A DNA stretch of 64,000 nucleotides, taken from the NCBI GenBank assembly GCA_964405825.1, contig CAYOPI010000006.1, positions 20,175 through 84,174 of the forward strand, given 5' to 3'. The position numbers and the translations under genes were made by a program. Positions 54,778 to 62,472 of the stretch are shown here, piece by piece; positions within the stretch are counted from its first letter, which is position 1, and every line of letters starts with the position of its first letter. The notes beneath the pieces are model-generated. The model searched no databases, was not told the DNA's origin, and saw nothing but the letters and a program-made list of their open reading frames with translations. The stretch comes from JBHJGM01 sp964405825 (GTDB lineage: Bacteria > Verrucomicrobiota > Verrucomicrobiia > Opitutales > JBHJGM01).

Positions 54778-56460
54778 ATGGCTGAATCGCCGATGCAGAC
54801 CTCGCCGGACGTGCTCATCGTGGGTGCCGGTCCGGTCGGGCTGACCTTGGCTGGAGAGCTTCTCCGGCGCGGTGTCTCTGTGCGTCTGCTCGAGCGGCAG
54901 GCCGAGCCGTTTGAGGGCTCGCGCGCCTTTTGCGTCCAGGCCCGCACGCTGGAGATCCTCAACCCTCTGGGCGTGACCGATGCGCTGCTTGCCCAGGGGA
55001 CGCCCATCCGGGGAATGCGCGTGTACGCCGAAGGCAGGCTCCTGCTGCAGGCCGGACTGACCGGCGGTACCACCCGTTATGATTTTGCCCTGGATCTGCC
55101 GCAGCTGGATCTGGAGGCAATCCTCAAAGAGCGCCTGGCCGAGTTGGGTGGCGCGCCCGAGTGTCCGCGCACCCTGATGGATTTCTCGACCGACCCCGGC
55201 GGCGTGACCGCCCGCGTGACCCAGCGAACCAACGGCGGCGTCGAGACCATCCGCGCGCGTTACCTGATTGGCTGTGACGGCAGCCAGAGCACCGTGCGCA
55301 ACCGACTGGGCATCCAGACCGAAGCCACTTCGCCCCGGGTGGACTTCAACGCGGTGGACCTGCGCATGCGCTGGTCCGAAGATCCGCAACAGTGGCACCT
55401 GTTCTTTCATCCGCGGGGCTCGCTCTTTTGCTATCCGATCGAGGGCGACGTCTGGCGGATGCTGCTGGAGTCCGAACCCGGTGCCGCGCCCGCCCGCATC
55501 TCTCCCGAAACGCTGCTGGCCCGGTTGGGTCAGGTCGGCGCGCCCCCGGCCAAGGTCGAGGAGATTCTCTCCAGCCAGCTCTACGCGGTGTTCCCGCGAA
55601 TCGCCCAGCAGTTCCAGAAAGGCCGCGTCTTCCTCGTTGGCGACGCCGCCCACGTGCACCACCCCGTCGGCGGGCACGGCATGAACAGCGGTCTGCAGGA
55701 CGCCGTCAACCTGGCCTGGAAGATCGCCTGCGTCACCCACGGTCTGGCCGACGAGGCCCTCCTGGACACCTACCACGTCGAGCGTCGTGAGGCCTGCGAG
55801 GAAGCCGTTCGCCTGGCCAGCCGGATGCATCGCCTGGGCATGCTCGAAGGCAGCCTGGGCGCCGGGCTGCGCGACCGCCTCGTCCCGCTGCTGGCCAACA
55901 CCGAGTTTTTCCAGGAACGCGCACGCAACAGCCTGGAGGTCCTCGACATCACCTACCCCCACAGCCCGCTGTCGCGGCAACTGCGGCGGCGCGAGACGCT
56001 GTCGCCCTTCAACACCCACAGCCGCCACCTGCTGGCCGCCGGGGTCCGCCTGCCGGATGTGCCGGTGACCGCCGCCGTCTCCGGAGGTGCGATCAACCTG
56101 CATCGCCTGCTTTCTGACAGCGCGTTGACCGCGTTGGTCTTTCTGCACTCGACCGAGACGGAGCATCTGCTGGGGCAGGTCGACGCGATTCTCCACCTGG
56201 CCAGCGAAACCCAGGACGATCTCCTGAAGGCCTACGTGATCAGCGGCCGTCGACCGCCTCCCTCGCTCACCCCGTGGATCGAGCAGACCTACCTCGACGT
56301 GCGCCATCAGGTCCACCGGCTCTGCCAGTCGCTGCACCGGCCTACGCTGATCGTTGCCCGCACCGATGGCTACGCCGGCCTCGTGGCCGCGCCGCCTTCG
56401 CCCGAGGCCCTCGAAGACTACCTGGCGGCTTACTTCAAGCCCGTGCGCTCGGCCGGCTGA
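54778..56460 (+). CDS. FAD-dependent monooxygenase, aromatic hydroxylase type
   Basis: 560-residue group A flavoprotein monooxygenase (PheA/TfdB/MhpA-like). The FAD-binding motif is IVGAGPVGLTLAGEL; the second FAD motif is GDAAHVHHPVGGHGMNSGLQ, and LIGCDGSQSTVR supplies the DG motif. A C-terminal thioredoxin-like domain (about residues 400-555) is also typical. Such enzymes hydroxylate phenolic or polyketide rings with NAD(P)H. No catabolic or biosynthetic partner gene lies beside it, so the substrate is unknown. The final 31 bases overlap trmL on the other strand. Confidence 0.88.
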   Translation: MAESPMQTSPDVLIVGAGPVGLTLAGELLRRGVSVRLLERQAEPFEGSRAFCVQARTLEILNPLGVTDALLAQGTPIRGMRVYAEGRLLLQAGLTGGTTRYDFALDLPQLDLEAILKERLAELGGAPECPRTLMDFSTDPGGVTARVTQRTNGGVETIRARYLIGCDGSQSTVRNRLGIQTEATSPRVDFNAVDLRMRWSEDPQQWHLFFHPRGSLFCYPIEGDVWRMLLESEPGAAPARISPETLLARLGQVGAPPAKVEEILSSQLYAVFPRIAQQFQKGRVFLVGDAAHVHHPVGGHGMNSGLQDAVNLAWKIACVTHGLADEALLDTYHVERREACEEAVRLASRMHRLGMLEGSLGAGLRDRLVPLLANTEFFQERARNSLEVLDITYPHSPLSRQLRRRETLSPFNTHSRHLLAAGVRLPDVPVTAAVSGGAINLHRLLSDSALTALVFLHSTETEHLLGQVDAILHLASETQDDLLKAYVISGRRPPPSLTPWIEQTYLDVRHQVHRLCQSLHRPTLIVARTDGYAGLVAAPPSPEALEDYLAAYFKPVRSAG

Positions 56461-56951
56461 AACGACCCCTGGTGGGTCAGTTGCCTGAGGACTTCGAAGA
56501 CGGTCACCGCGACGGCCGTCGCCAGGTTGAGCGAACGCAGCTGACCGCTCGCCTGTGGGATGCGCAGTGAACGCTCCGGACCGAACTCGTCGTGAAGCCA
56601 TTGCGGGCAACCGTGACCCTCGTTGCCAAAGACCAGTGCATCCCCGGGCGCAAAGTCGATATCCCAGAAAAGACTGGAGCCACGGGTGGTCAGCAGCCAT
56701 CGGCGCGGGGGCGTCTCGGGCGCGGCGGCAAAGTTCGACCAGTCGGCGTGCTCGCGCAGGTCCAGACTGCGCCAATAGTCCATGCCGCTGCGCTTGAGGT
56801 GCTTGTCGGTGATGGTGAAGCCCAGCGGATGAATCAGGTGAAGGCGCGCCCCGGCATAAGCGCAGGTGCGTCCGACGTTGCCGGTGTTCTGGGGAATCTC
56901 CGGCTGAAAGAGCACCACGTGCAGCAAGGGCGGCTGTGCCGAGTCAACCAT
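56430..56951 (-). CDS. trmL: tRNA (cytidine/uridine-34 2'-O)-methyltransferase
   Basis: 173-residue SPOUT enzyme that methylates the wobble ribose in certain leucine tRNAs. The family motifs are PEIPQNTGNVGRTCAYAG, LVFGNEGHGCP and RIPQASGQLRSLNLATAVAV, which forms the knotted SAM site. Its ATG overlaps the smpB stop by 8 bases, so the two are co-transcribed. It converges on the FAD monooxygenase with a 31-base overlap. Confidence 0.93.
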   Translation of the reverse strand: MVDSAQPPLLHVVLFQPEIPQNTGNVGRTCAYAGARLHLIHPLGFTITDKHLKRSGMDYWRSLDLREHADWSNFAAAPETPPRRWLLTTRGSSLFWDIDFAPGDALVFGNEGHGCPQWLHDEFGPERSLRIPQASGQLRSLNLATAVAVTVFEVLRQLTHQGSFQPAERTGLK

Positions 56952-57417
56952 AGGCGCGCACCGCCCGTTCGGCTTCGCGCATCTCGGTGCGCTTCTTGAT
57001 GTCCTCGCGCTTGTCGTAGAGCTTCTTGCCCTTGCACAAGGCGACTTCCACCTTCACCAGGCCCTTTTTGAGGTAAATCCGAATGGGGATCAGCGCCTCG
57101 CCCCCGGTCTCAATTGCCGCCTTCAGCTTGAGGATTTCGCGCTTGTGCAGGAGCAGCTTGCGCGGACGCGTCGGGTTATGGTTGTTGCGGTTGCCGAAGT
57201 CGTACTCGTCGATGTGCGCGTGGTAGAGAATCGGGCGGTCGCGATCGAATCGCACAAAAGCGTCGCTGATTTGCGCGCGCCCGGCGCGGATCGACTTCAC
57301 CTCGGTGCCCGTCAGCGCGATGCCGGCCTCGTACTTGTCGCCGATGAAATAGTTGCGACCGACCTTGGCGTTGCGGATCTCGCTCTGGCGGGGCTTCTGC
57401 TTGGACTTGGCGGCCAT
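56944..57417 (-). CDS. smpB: SsrA-binding protein SmpB
   Basis: 157-residue SmpB, the partner of tmRNA in rescue of stalled ribosomes. Typical segments are NAKVGRNYFIGDKYEAGIAL, TGTEVKSIRAGRAQISDAF and the C-terminal KGKKLYDKREDIKKR, which enters the mRNA channel. ATG 57417 is chosen; the frame is open further upstream but those residues do not look like SmpB. No tmRNA gene was found in the window. Confidence 0.96.
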   Translation of the reverse strand: MAAKSKQKPRQSEIRNAKVGRNYFIGDKYEAGIALTGTEVKSIRAGRAQISDAFVRFDRDRPILYHAHIDEYDFGNRNNHNPTRPRKLLLHKREILKLKAAIETGGEALIPIRIYLKKGLVKVEVALCKGKKLYDKREDIKKRTEMREAERAVRAYG

Positions 57418-57511
57418 GACCTTGGGCTCACCCCACGTGAAAAGCGTGCGGGCGGCGTTGGCGAAGGGTGGGTCAATCGGCCACTGAACGAATCTGCCAG
57501 AGGGGGCTGGG

Positions 57512-57736
57512 CTACAAAGCCTGCTCTTCTTCGGCGGTGGGCTCGTAAAGCTCGTAGTCGATTTTGCCTTCGATGATTTCGCGCAGGGCGATGTCTTCGG
57601 GCTCCAGCCGCTCAAGCGACTCCACCATCGGCTTCATCCCGTACTTGAGCTGCTTGACGCGGCGCGAGACCACGTTGATCAGCACATTCGGATCGGAGAT
57701 GATCGTCTGCGCCTGCTTCAGGTATTCGTCTCTCAA
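57512..57736 (-). CDS. rpoZ: RNA polymerase omega subunit
   Basis: 74-residue omega subunit: NVLINVVSRRVKQLKYG and MVESLERLEPEDIALREIIEGK match the RpoZ core, and the tail is acidic. Omega helps assemble RNA polymerase and can bind ppGpp. The start is TTG 57736: an in-frame TAA stands two codons upstream (57742-57740) and the first internal methionine would remove the conserved N-terminal helix. A GAGAGGT sequence precedes it by about 7 bases. Confidence 0.88.
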   Translation of the reverse strand: MRDEYLKQAQTIISDPNVLINVVSRRVKQLKYGMKPMVESLERLEPEDIALREIIEGKIDYELYEPTAEEEQAL

Positions 57737-57783
57737 AGCTTACCTCTCTGGTGAATGGACAGGGTCTTGGTGGAAAACCTTTC

Positions 57784-57811
57784 ACAATAGCAGGCAGTGC
57801 GTCGCTGGCAA
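57784..57811 (-). promoter_or_regulatory. Sigma-70-type promoter of rpoZ
   Basis: Minus strand TTGCCA (57811-57806, five of six), 16-bp spacer, TATTGT (57789-57784, four of six). The predicted leader to the TTG start is about 40 bases. Confidence 0.5.
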
Positions 57812-57837
57812 GTTTCTTCTGGCCGGGCGACAACGCC

Positions 57838-57866
57838 TTGACAGAAGGCGGGGGCGATCGAATAGG
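57838..57866 (+). promoter_or_regulatory. Possible promoter of cutA
   Basis: Perfect -35 TTGACA (57838-57843) and, 17 bp on, a weak -10 AATAGG (57861-57866). The start would fall about 3 bases before the cutA ATG, giving a nearly leaderless mRNA. Confidence 0.4.
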
Positions 57867-57875
57867 GCACATGCC

Positions 57876-58196
57876 ATGGACGCACTCTGGATTGGCTGGA
57901 CCACGATCGATTCCCTCGAAAAGGCCCGCTCGCTCGCGCGGGGGCTGGTGGAGACCTCGCTGGCGGCCTGCGTGCAGATCGATGGCCCCATGACCGCCGT
58001 CTACCGCTGGCAGGGCAACCTCGAGGAGTCCGCCGAGTGGCGCCTGTGGGTCAAGTTTCCCGAATCCAGGGCCACCGCGATCGAGCGCTGGCTGGCGGAG
58101 CACCACCCCTACGAAACGCCCCAATGGGTCGCCGTGTCGGCGTCGTCGGTCGGTCCAGCTTACCATGCCTGGGCCCTTGAGGGCACGACAGGCTGA
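57876..58196 (+). CDS. cutA: CutA-like divalent-cation tolerance protein
   Basis: 106-residue CutA family protein, a trimeric ferredoxin-like fold of uncertain function; named for copper tolerance in E. coli. It has the pattern WIGWTTIDSLEKARSLARGLV, LAACVQIDGPMTAVYRWQG and HHPYETPQWVAVSAS. ATG 57876 is chosen; the frame is open upstream but has no family sequence. A small basic protein gene follows after 57 bases. Confidence 0.92.
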   Translation: MDALWIGWTTIDSLEKARSLARGLVETSLAACVQIDGPMTAVYRWQGNLEESAEWRLWVKFPESRATAIERWLAEHHPYETPQWVAVSASSVGPAYHAWALEGTTG

Positions 58197-58253
58197 TTTT
58201 GAACTTGCGCGGAAGGCCTGTTACGGGCAGTCTATTCGTTTTTCGTCAGATCA

Positions 58254-58415
58254 ATGTCTCAGCATCCCAGCTACATGAAGGGCGCCTCCAGCGCTTCGAA
58301 GAAACGCAGCGTGCTCAAACGTTTTGAGCGCGTGGAGTTGCTGCGCAAGCGCGGCCAGTGGGACGAGGGCCGTGGACGCGTGACCGGCCTGCCCAAGACC
58401 AAGCCCGAGGAGTAA
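58254..58415 (+). CDS. Small basic protein, Verrucomicrobia/Chlamydiae family (TIGR04137-like)
   Basis: 53-residue basic protein: MSQHPSYMKGASSASKKRSV at the start and the family core RVELLRKRGQWDEGRGRVTG before LPKTKPEE. It matches the short basic proteins restricted to Verrucomicrobia and relatives, whose function is not established. It is followed by a strong intrinsic terminator. A useful lineage marker for this window. Confidence 0.85.
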   Translation: MSQHPSYMKGASSASKKRSVLKRFERVELLRKRGQWDEGRGRVTGLPKTKPEE

Positions 58416-58447
58416 GCCGACCAGAGGCTCCAGGCCCTCCTGCTCAG

Positions 58448-58471
58448 ACCCGCCGCTTCGGCGGGTTTTTT
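58448..58471 (+). terminator. Rho-independent terminator after the small basic protein gene
   Basis: Stem ACCCGCC (58448-58454) with GGCGGGT (58460-58466), a very stable GCTTC-type loop, then six T residues (58466-58471). It lies 32 bases after the stop codon and closes the cutA / small basic protein unit. Confidence 0.95.
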
Positions 58472-58533
58472 GTGCACCCAGATGCGGGCTTTTTGGTTGG
58501 ACGGCCCGACAAAGCCTTCAACATCCCATTTCG

Positions 58534-59346
58534 ATGGCTTTCATCCAGTGTGATTTTTTCTCCGAGGTGCTCAGGATGGGCACGAGCCTCAACGTGATCC
58601 TGCCCGAGCCTGCGCGCGGCCAGATCGGCATGGGAGGCCACACCGACCTGCCCGAGCACGGCTTCCCCACCCTGTACCTGCTGCACGGCCTCTCCGACGA
58701 CCATACCACGTGGATGCGCCGCACCTCCATCGAACGCTACGTCTCCGGGCTGGGTCTGGCTGTGGTCATGCCCAACGCCCATCGCGGCTTCTACGTGAAC
58801 ATGGCCCGCGGGCCGAAGTACCTGGACTTCTTCCGTGACGAATTGCCACAGGTCACCCGACGGCTCTTTCGGCTCTCCAACCGCCGGGAGGACACCTACA
58901 TCGCCGGCCTCTCCATGGGCGGCTTCGGCGCCTTCTACCTGGCCCTGCAGAGTCCGGAGCGCTACGCGGCGGCCGCTTCGCTTTCCGGCGTCATCGATTT
59001 GGCCATGCGGATGAAGAAACCGAACCTGGACGTTGCCCCGCTTGAGGAGTGGGAACGCCTCTTCGGGCCCAACGTCGAAGCGCTGGACGACTCCCAGTAC
59101 GACCTGACCCATCGCGCCATTGCGGTGCACCAGTCCGCAGGGCCGATGCCGCAGTTGCACGCCTGCTGCGGGACGGAGGACTCCTTGATTGACCACAACC
59201 GCTCCTTCCGTGATGGCGTGGCCGCCGCGGGCGTTCCGCTGACCTACGAAGAAGGCCCCGGCGTGCACAACTGGGACTTCTGGGACCACTGGATCCAGCG
59301 CGTTCTGGCCTGGCTGCCACTGCCCGAGCGGAACCCGCCTCGATGA
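58534..59346 (+). CDS. Esterase D-family alpha/beta hydrolase
   Basis: 270-residue alpha/beta hydrolase of the putative-esterase (EstA/tributyrin esterase) type. The nucleophile is S127 in GLSMGG, the acid is probably D216 (GTEDSLIDHN) and the base is H245 (GVHNWDFW). YLLHGLSDDHTTWMRRT supplies the oxyanion region. No signal peptide is seen, so it is cytoplasmic and probably cleaves short acyl or acetyl esters, perhaps from sugars. It overlaps the next gene by ATGA. Confidence 0.9.
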   Translation: MAFIQCDFFSEVLRMGTSLNVILPEPARGQIGMGGHTDLPEHGFPTLYLLHGLSDDHTTWMRRTSIERYVSGLGLAVVMPNAHRGFYVNMARGPKYLDFFRDELPQVTRRLFRLSNRREDTYIAGLSMGGFGAFYLALQSPERYAAAASLSGVIDLAMRMKKPNLDVAPLEEWERLFGPNVEALDDSQYDLTHRAIAVHQSAGPMPQLHACCGTEDSLIDHNRSFRDGVAAAGVPLTYEEGPGVHNWDFWDHWIQRVLAWLPLPERNPPR

Positions 59347-60068
59347 GGACTCCGGGCGAAGCCCCGGCCGCCGGTTCGTTTCGAGCCGCCGTCCATCAGG
59401 GGCTCCAGGCGGCCCGCGCGAACCGCAACGCCGCCTTCGTCCTTTGGGCGCTGGCGGGCTCAATCCTGCTGGCGTACTTCCAGTGGGAGGCGTTCGCGGC
59501 GCTGATGGATCGCGTCGCCGAACTGAAGGAGCGCCTGGGCTACGTCTTCTCGGTGACCTCCACGGCGTTCTTCGGCGGTCTGGTGCCGCTGCTGGTGCGG
59601 CAACTCAGTGGACATGGCCGCGCCGACAACGACCTGCGCCACCTGCCCTTCTACCTGGCTTACTGGGGCTACAAGGGCTTTGAGATCGACACCTTCTACC
59701 GGTTGCAGAACGGGCTTTTTGGCATCGGCACGGACGCTGGCACGATCGCCGCCAAGCTTTTCATGGACCAGATCGTCTACAACAGCCTGCTCGCCGGACC
59801 CTCGGCCATCCTCCTGTACCTCTGGAAGAACAAGGGCTACAGCCTCCGACGAACCCGTGCCGCCCTCGGGCCAAAATGGTACCGCGTGCGCGTCTTCCCC
59901 CTTCTGCTGGCGACCTGGGCTGTCTGGGTGCCAACGGTCTGCGTGATCTACAGCCTGCCGCCGGGCCTGCAGTTGCCGGTGCAAAACGTCATCCTGTGCC
60001 TGTTCGTCCTGCTGCTGACCTTCATGACCCGCGAACCGGTCGACAGCGCAGCCGATGAGCGCAACTAG
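59343..60068 (+). CDS. Mpv17/PMP22-like membrane protein
   Basis: 241-residue protein with about four hydrophobic helices. The C-terminal part (ATWAVWVPTVCVIYSLPPGL, then NVILCLFVLLLTFM) follows the WxxWPxxQxxNFxxVPxxxR pattern of the eukaryotic Mpv17/PMP22 channel family, and FMDQIVYNSLLAGP matches its middle signature DQ-x-x-x-xP. Bacterial members are uncharacterised. It is translated from the esterase transcript through the ATGA overlap. Its stop TAG shares a CTAG with the stop of the minus-strand PEP-CTERM mini-gene. Confidence 0.72.
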   Translation: MRTPGEAPAAGSFRAAVHQGLQAARANRNAAFVLWALAGSILLAYFQWEAFAALMDRVAELKERLGYVFSVTSTAFFGGLVPLLVRQLSGHGRADNDLRHLPFYLAYWGYKGFEIDTFYRLQNGLFGIGTDAGTIAAKLFMDQIVYNSLLAGPSAILLYLWKNKGYSLRRTRAALGPKWYRVRVFPLLLATWAVWVPTVCVIYSLPPGLQLPVQNVILCLFVLLLTFMTREPVDSAADERN

Positions 60069-60292
60069 CCGTGTGCCCAGAGACGCCGCCGCCGCAGGAC
60101 AATGGCCGACAGCGCCAGGAAGCTCAATGCACCCAACAGCACGGGCTCCGGCAGGCCATTGCTGCGTTCGGTGACGCTGAGGGATGCGGCCGCGCTTGGG
60201 GCTTCCGTGGCTTCGGCAGGTGCGTCAGCCACGGCAAAGGGGGCCGCGGATAGAATGAGGGCAGCCAAGCAACCGGCTTTAACTCGATTCAT
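60065..60292 (-). CDS. PEP-CTERM mini-protein
   Basis: 75-residue exported protein made almost only of sorting signals: a signal peptide (residues 1 to about 22, CLAALILSAAPFAVA), a linker of about 25 residues rich in Ala, Glu, Thr and Ser, and a PEP-CTERM tail (LPEPVLLGALSFLALSAIVL then RRRR). After both cleavages only a peptide of roughly 25-28 residues would remain. It lies 115 bases after ftsH on the same strand. Real coding is supported by the two complete, correctly ordered signals. Confidence 0.75.
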   Translation of the reverse strand: MNRVKAGCLAALILSAAPFAVADAPAEATEAPSAAASLSVTERSNGLPEPVLLGALSFLALSAIVLRRRRLWAHG

Positions 60293-60406
60293 GCCTGCTC
60301 AACTGCAGGCGGCACGCCAGAACATGTGCGCAGGTACGTTTGCACGTACTTTTTGCGAGCGGCCTGCTGAGAGAACTCTCTCAGGGAGCGCCTAAGGCGT
60401 TGTCAC
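60293..60406. other. ftsH / PEP-CTERM mini-gene spacer with hairpins
   Basis: Holds two inverted repeats: 60334-60339 with 60344-60349 (GTACGT arms, loop TTGC, followed on the plus strand by a T-run at 60350-60354) and 60367-60373 with 60378-60384 (CTGAGAG arms, 4-base loop). The first could be a weak plus-strand terminator for the Mpv17-like transcript; the second may shield the ftsH mRNA end. Confidence 0.4.
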
Positions 60407-62449
60407 TCAGGCGGGAGCGCCCGCCGGGGCGGTATCCGGACCGAGTCCCTCTTCCTTGTCGCGCGCCTTCGAAGCCTTCTCGTCATCCTTGGCGTCGTCG
60501 GCGGCCATGGCCGCTGCCTGGAGATTACTGACCACCGGTGAGCGAATCTCTCCATGTTCGAGGATCTCATGGACGTGACGGCCCTCGATGGTCTCGTGCT
60601 CCAGCAGCGCCCCCGCGATCGCCTCCAGGGCGACCCGTCGCTCCTCGATCATGGCCTCGGCGCGGTCGTACTGCTCACGGATGACCTTCTGGATCTGCTC
60701 GTCGATCTGGCGGGCGGTGGCCTCGCTGTAATTCTGGTTTCGGGTGATTTCCTTGCCCAGAAAGATGTGGTCCTGGTTCTCGCCGAGGGCGACCGGGCCC
60801 AGCTCGCTCATTCCCCAGTCGCAGACCATGTGGCGGGCAATGTCGGTGGCCCGCTTGATGTCGCTGGCGGCACCGTTGGAATAATCACCGGTGATGACCT
60901 CTTCGCCCAGGCGACCGGCCATGAGCACGGCGATCTGGTCGATGAGCTGCTTGCGCGACTGCCCGAGAATGTCCTTGGTGGGGGTGAACATGGTCATGCC
61001 CAGCGCCCGACCGCGCGGGATGATGCTCACCTTGTGCAGGCGCATGGTCTTGTCGCCGATGAGGGCCTGAACAAGCGCGTGACCGGCCTCGTGATAGGCG
61101 GTCATCTTCTTGTCGTCCTCGTCCATCAGCTTGCGACGCTCGCGGCCAAAGGAGAGCTTGTCGCGGGCATCGTCGAAATCGACCATGCTGACCTCGTTCT
61201 TGCCGAAGCGCGCCGCAATGAGGGCCCCTTCGTTGACCAGGTTGGCGAGGTCGGCACCGGTAAAACCGCTGGTGCTCTGCGCGATGACGCCCAGGCCGAC
61301 GTCCGCGCCCAGTTCGATCTTCTTGGCGTGGACTTTGAGGATCTGTTCGCGACCGGGAAGGTCGGGCAGGTCGATCATGACCTGACGGTCGAAGCGGCCC
61401 GGGCGCAGGAGGGCCTGGTCGAGCACGTCGGGCCGGTTGGTCGCGGCGATGATGATCACCCCTTCGTGGCCGTCGAAACCATCCATCTCCACCAACAGGG
61501 AGTTGAGGGTCTGCTCGCGCTCGTCATTGCCACCGCCAAGACCGGCGCCACGCTGACGGCCCACCGCATCGATTTCATCGATGAAGACGATGCACGGGGC
61601 GGCCTTGCGGCCCTGCTCAAACATGTCACGCACGCGCGCGGCACCCACGCCGACAAACATCTCAACAAAGTCCGAGCCCGAGATGCTGAAGAAAGGCACG
61701 TCGGCCTCGCCCGCGACTGCCTTGGCCAGCAGGGTCTTGCCGGTTCCAGGAGGGCCGACCATCAGAACGCCCTTGGGCACGCGGCCGCCGATGCGCTGGA
61801 ACTTCTTCGGGTCCTTCAGAAACTCGACAACCTCGGCGACCTCTTCCTTGGCTTCGTCGCACCCGGCCACGTCCTTGAAGGTGACGCGGTCACGGTCGCG
61901 GGTGAGCATCTTGGCCTTGCTCTTGCCAAAGCTCATCGCACCCCGCCCCGCCATGCGCAGCTGGCGGATGAAAAGGAAGTACAGCAGCAGAATGATGATG
62001 AGGAAGGGCAGCAGGCCCACGAGCAGCTGCTGCAGGAGTGTGTTGGTCTCCTCCTGCCTGACGTTGGCGTCGTTGACCAGCGCCTCAAGCTGCTGCTCGG
62101 TCACCGTGCCCTTCGAGCTGAACGGAATCTCGTCCGCGCCCTCGTCCAGAGACTTCAGGTAAACACCCTCGAGGACGAAAAAGTTCAGGCCGTTGCCGGG
62201 GTCGGGCTTCATCACGACATCGCGCAAGAGGCTGGTGTCCTTGCCGTCCTCGGCGTCCTGGTCGGTCTTGGCCACGACCTCGGCGTGCTGAAGTTGCTCA
62301 CGCCCGCTTTCGGTGTCGGTAAAGCGCCACAGCAGGATCATGCCCACCAGCAAGGCAAGCCAGATGAGCAGCATCTTGGGCTGAAAACGGTCCGGGGGAG
62401 TCGTGCGCTGCCCGTTTTGACCCGGGCGCTGTGGCGGCTTGTCACTCAT
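60407..62449 (-). CDS. ftsH: ATP-dependent zinc metalloprotease FtsH
   Basis: 680-residue membrane AAA+ protease that degrades membrane and some cytosolic proteins. Two helices (about 26-41 and 143-162) flank a periplasmic domain. The AAA module has Walker A GPPGTGKT (232-239), IDEIDAVGRQRG and the SRH NRPDVLDQALLRPGRFDR (by end points). The zinc site is HEAGH (453-457), with the third ligand later in the protease domain. The C-terminus (DDAKDDEKASKARDKEEG) is charged. It follows tilS by 23 bases, a common tilS-ftsH order. Confidence 0.97.
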   Translation of the reverse strand: MSDKPPQRPGQNGQRTTPPDRFQPKMLLIWLALLVGMILLWRFTDTESGREQLQHAEVVAKTDQDAEDGKDTSLLRDVVMKPDPGNGLNFFVLEGVYLKSLDEGADEIPFSSKGTVTEQQLEALVNDANVRQEETNTLLQQLLVGLLPFLIIILLLYFLFIRQLRMAGRGAMSFGKSKAKMLTRDRDRVTFKDVAGCDEAKEEVAEVVEFLKDPKKFQRIGGRVPKGVLMVGPPGTGKTLLAKAVAGEADVPFFSISGSDFVEMFVGVGAARVRDMFEQGRKAAPCIVFIDEIDAVGRQRGAGLGGGNDEREQTLNSLLVEMDGFDGHEGVIIIAATNRPDVLDQALLRPGRFDRQVMIDLPDLPGREQILKVHAKKIELGADVGLGVIAQSTSGFTGADLANLVNEGALIAARFGKNEVSMVDFDDARDKLSFGRERRKLMDEDDKKMTAYHEAGHALVQALIGDKTMRLHKVSIIPRGRALGMTMFTPTKDILGQSRKQLIDQIAVLMAGRLGEEVITGDYSNGAASDIKRATDIARHMVCDWGMSELGPVALGENQDHIFLGKEITRNQNYSEATARQIDEQIQKVIREQYDRAEAMIEERRVALEAIAGALLEHETIEGRHVHEILEHGEIRSPVVSNLQAAAMAADDAKDDEKASKARDKEEGLGPDTAPAGAPA

Positions 62450-62472
62450 CGTGGGTAAAGAGGCAACGTCGG

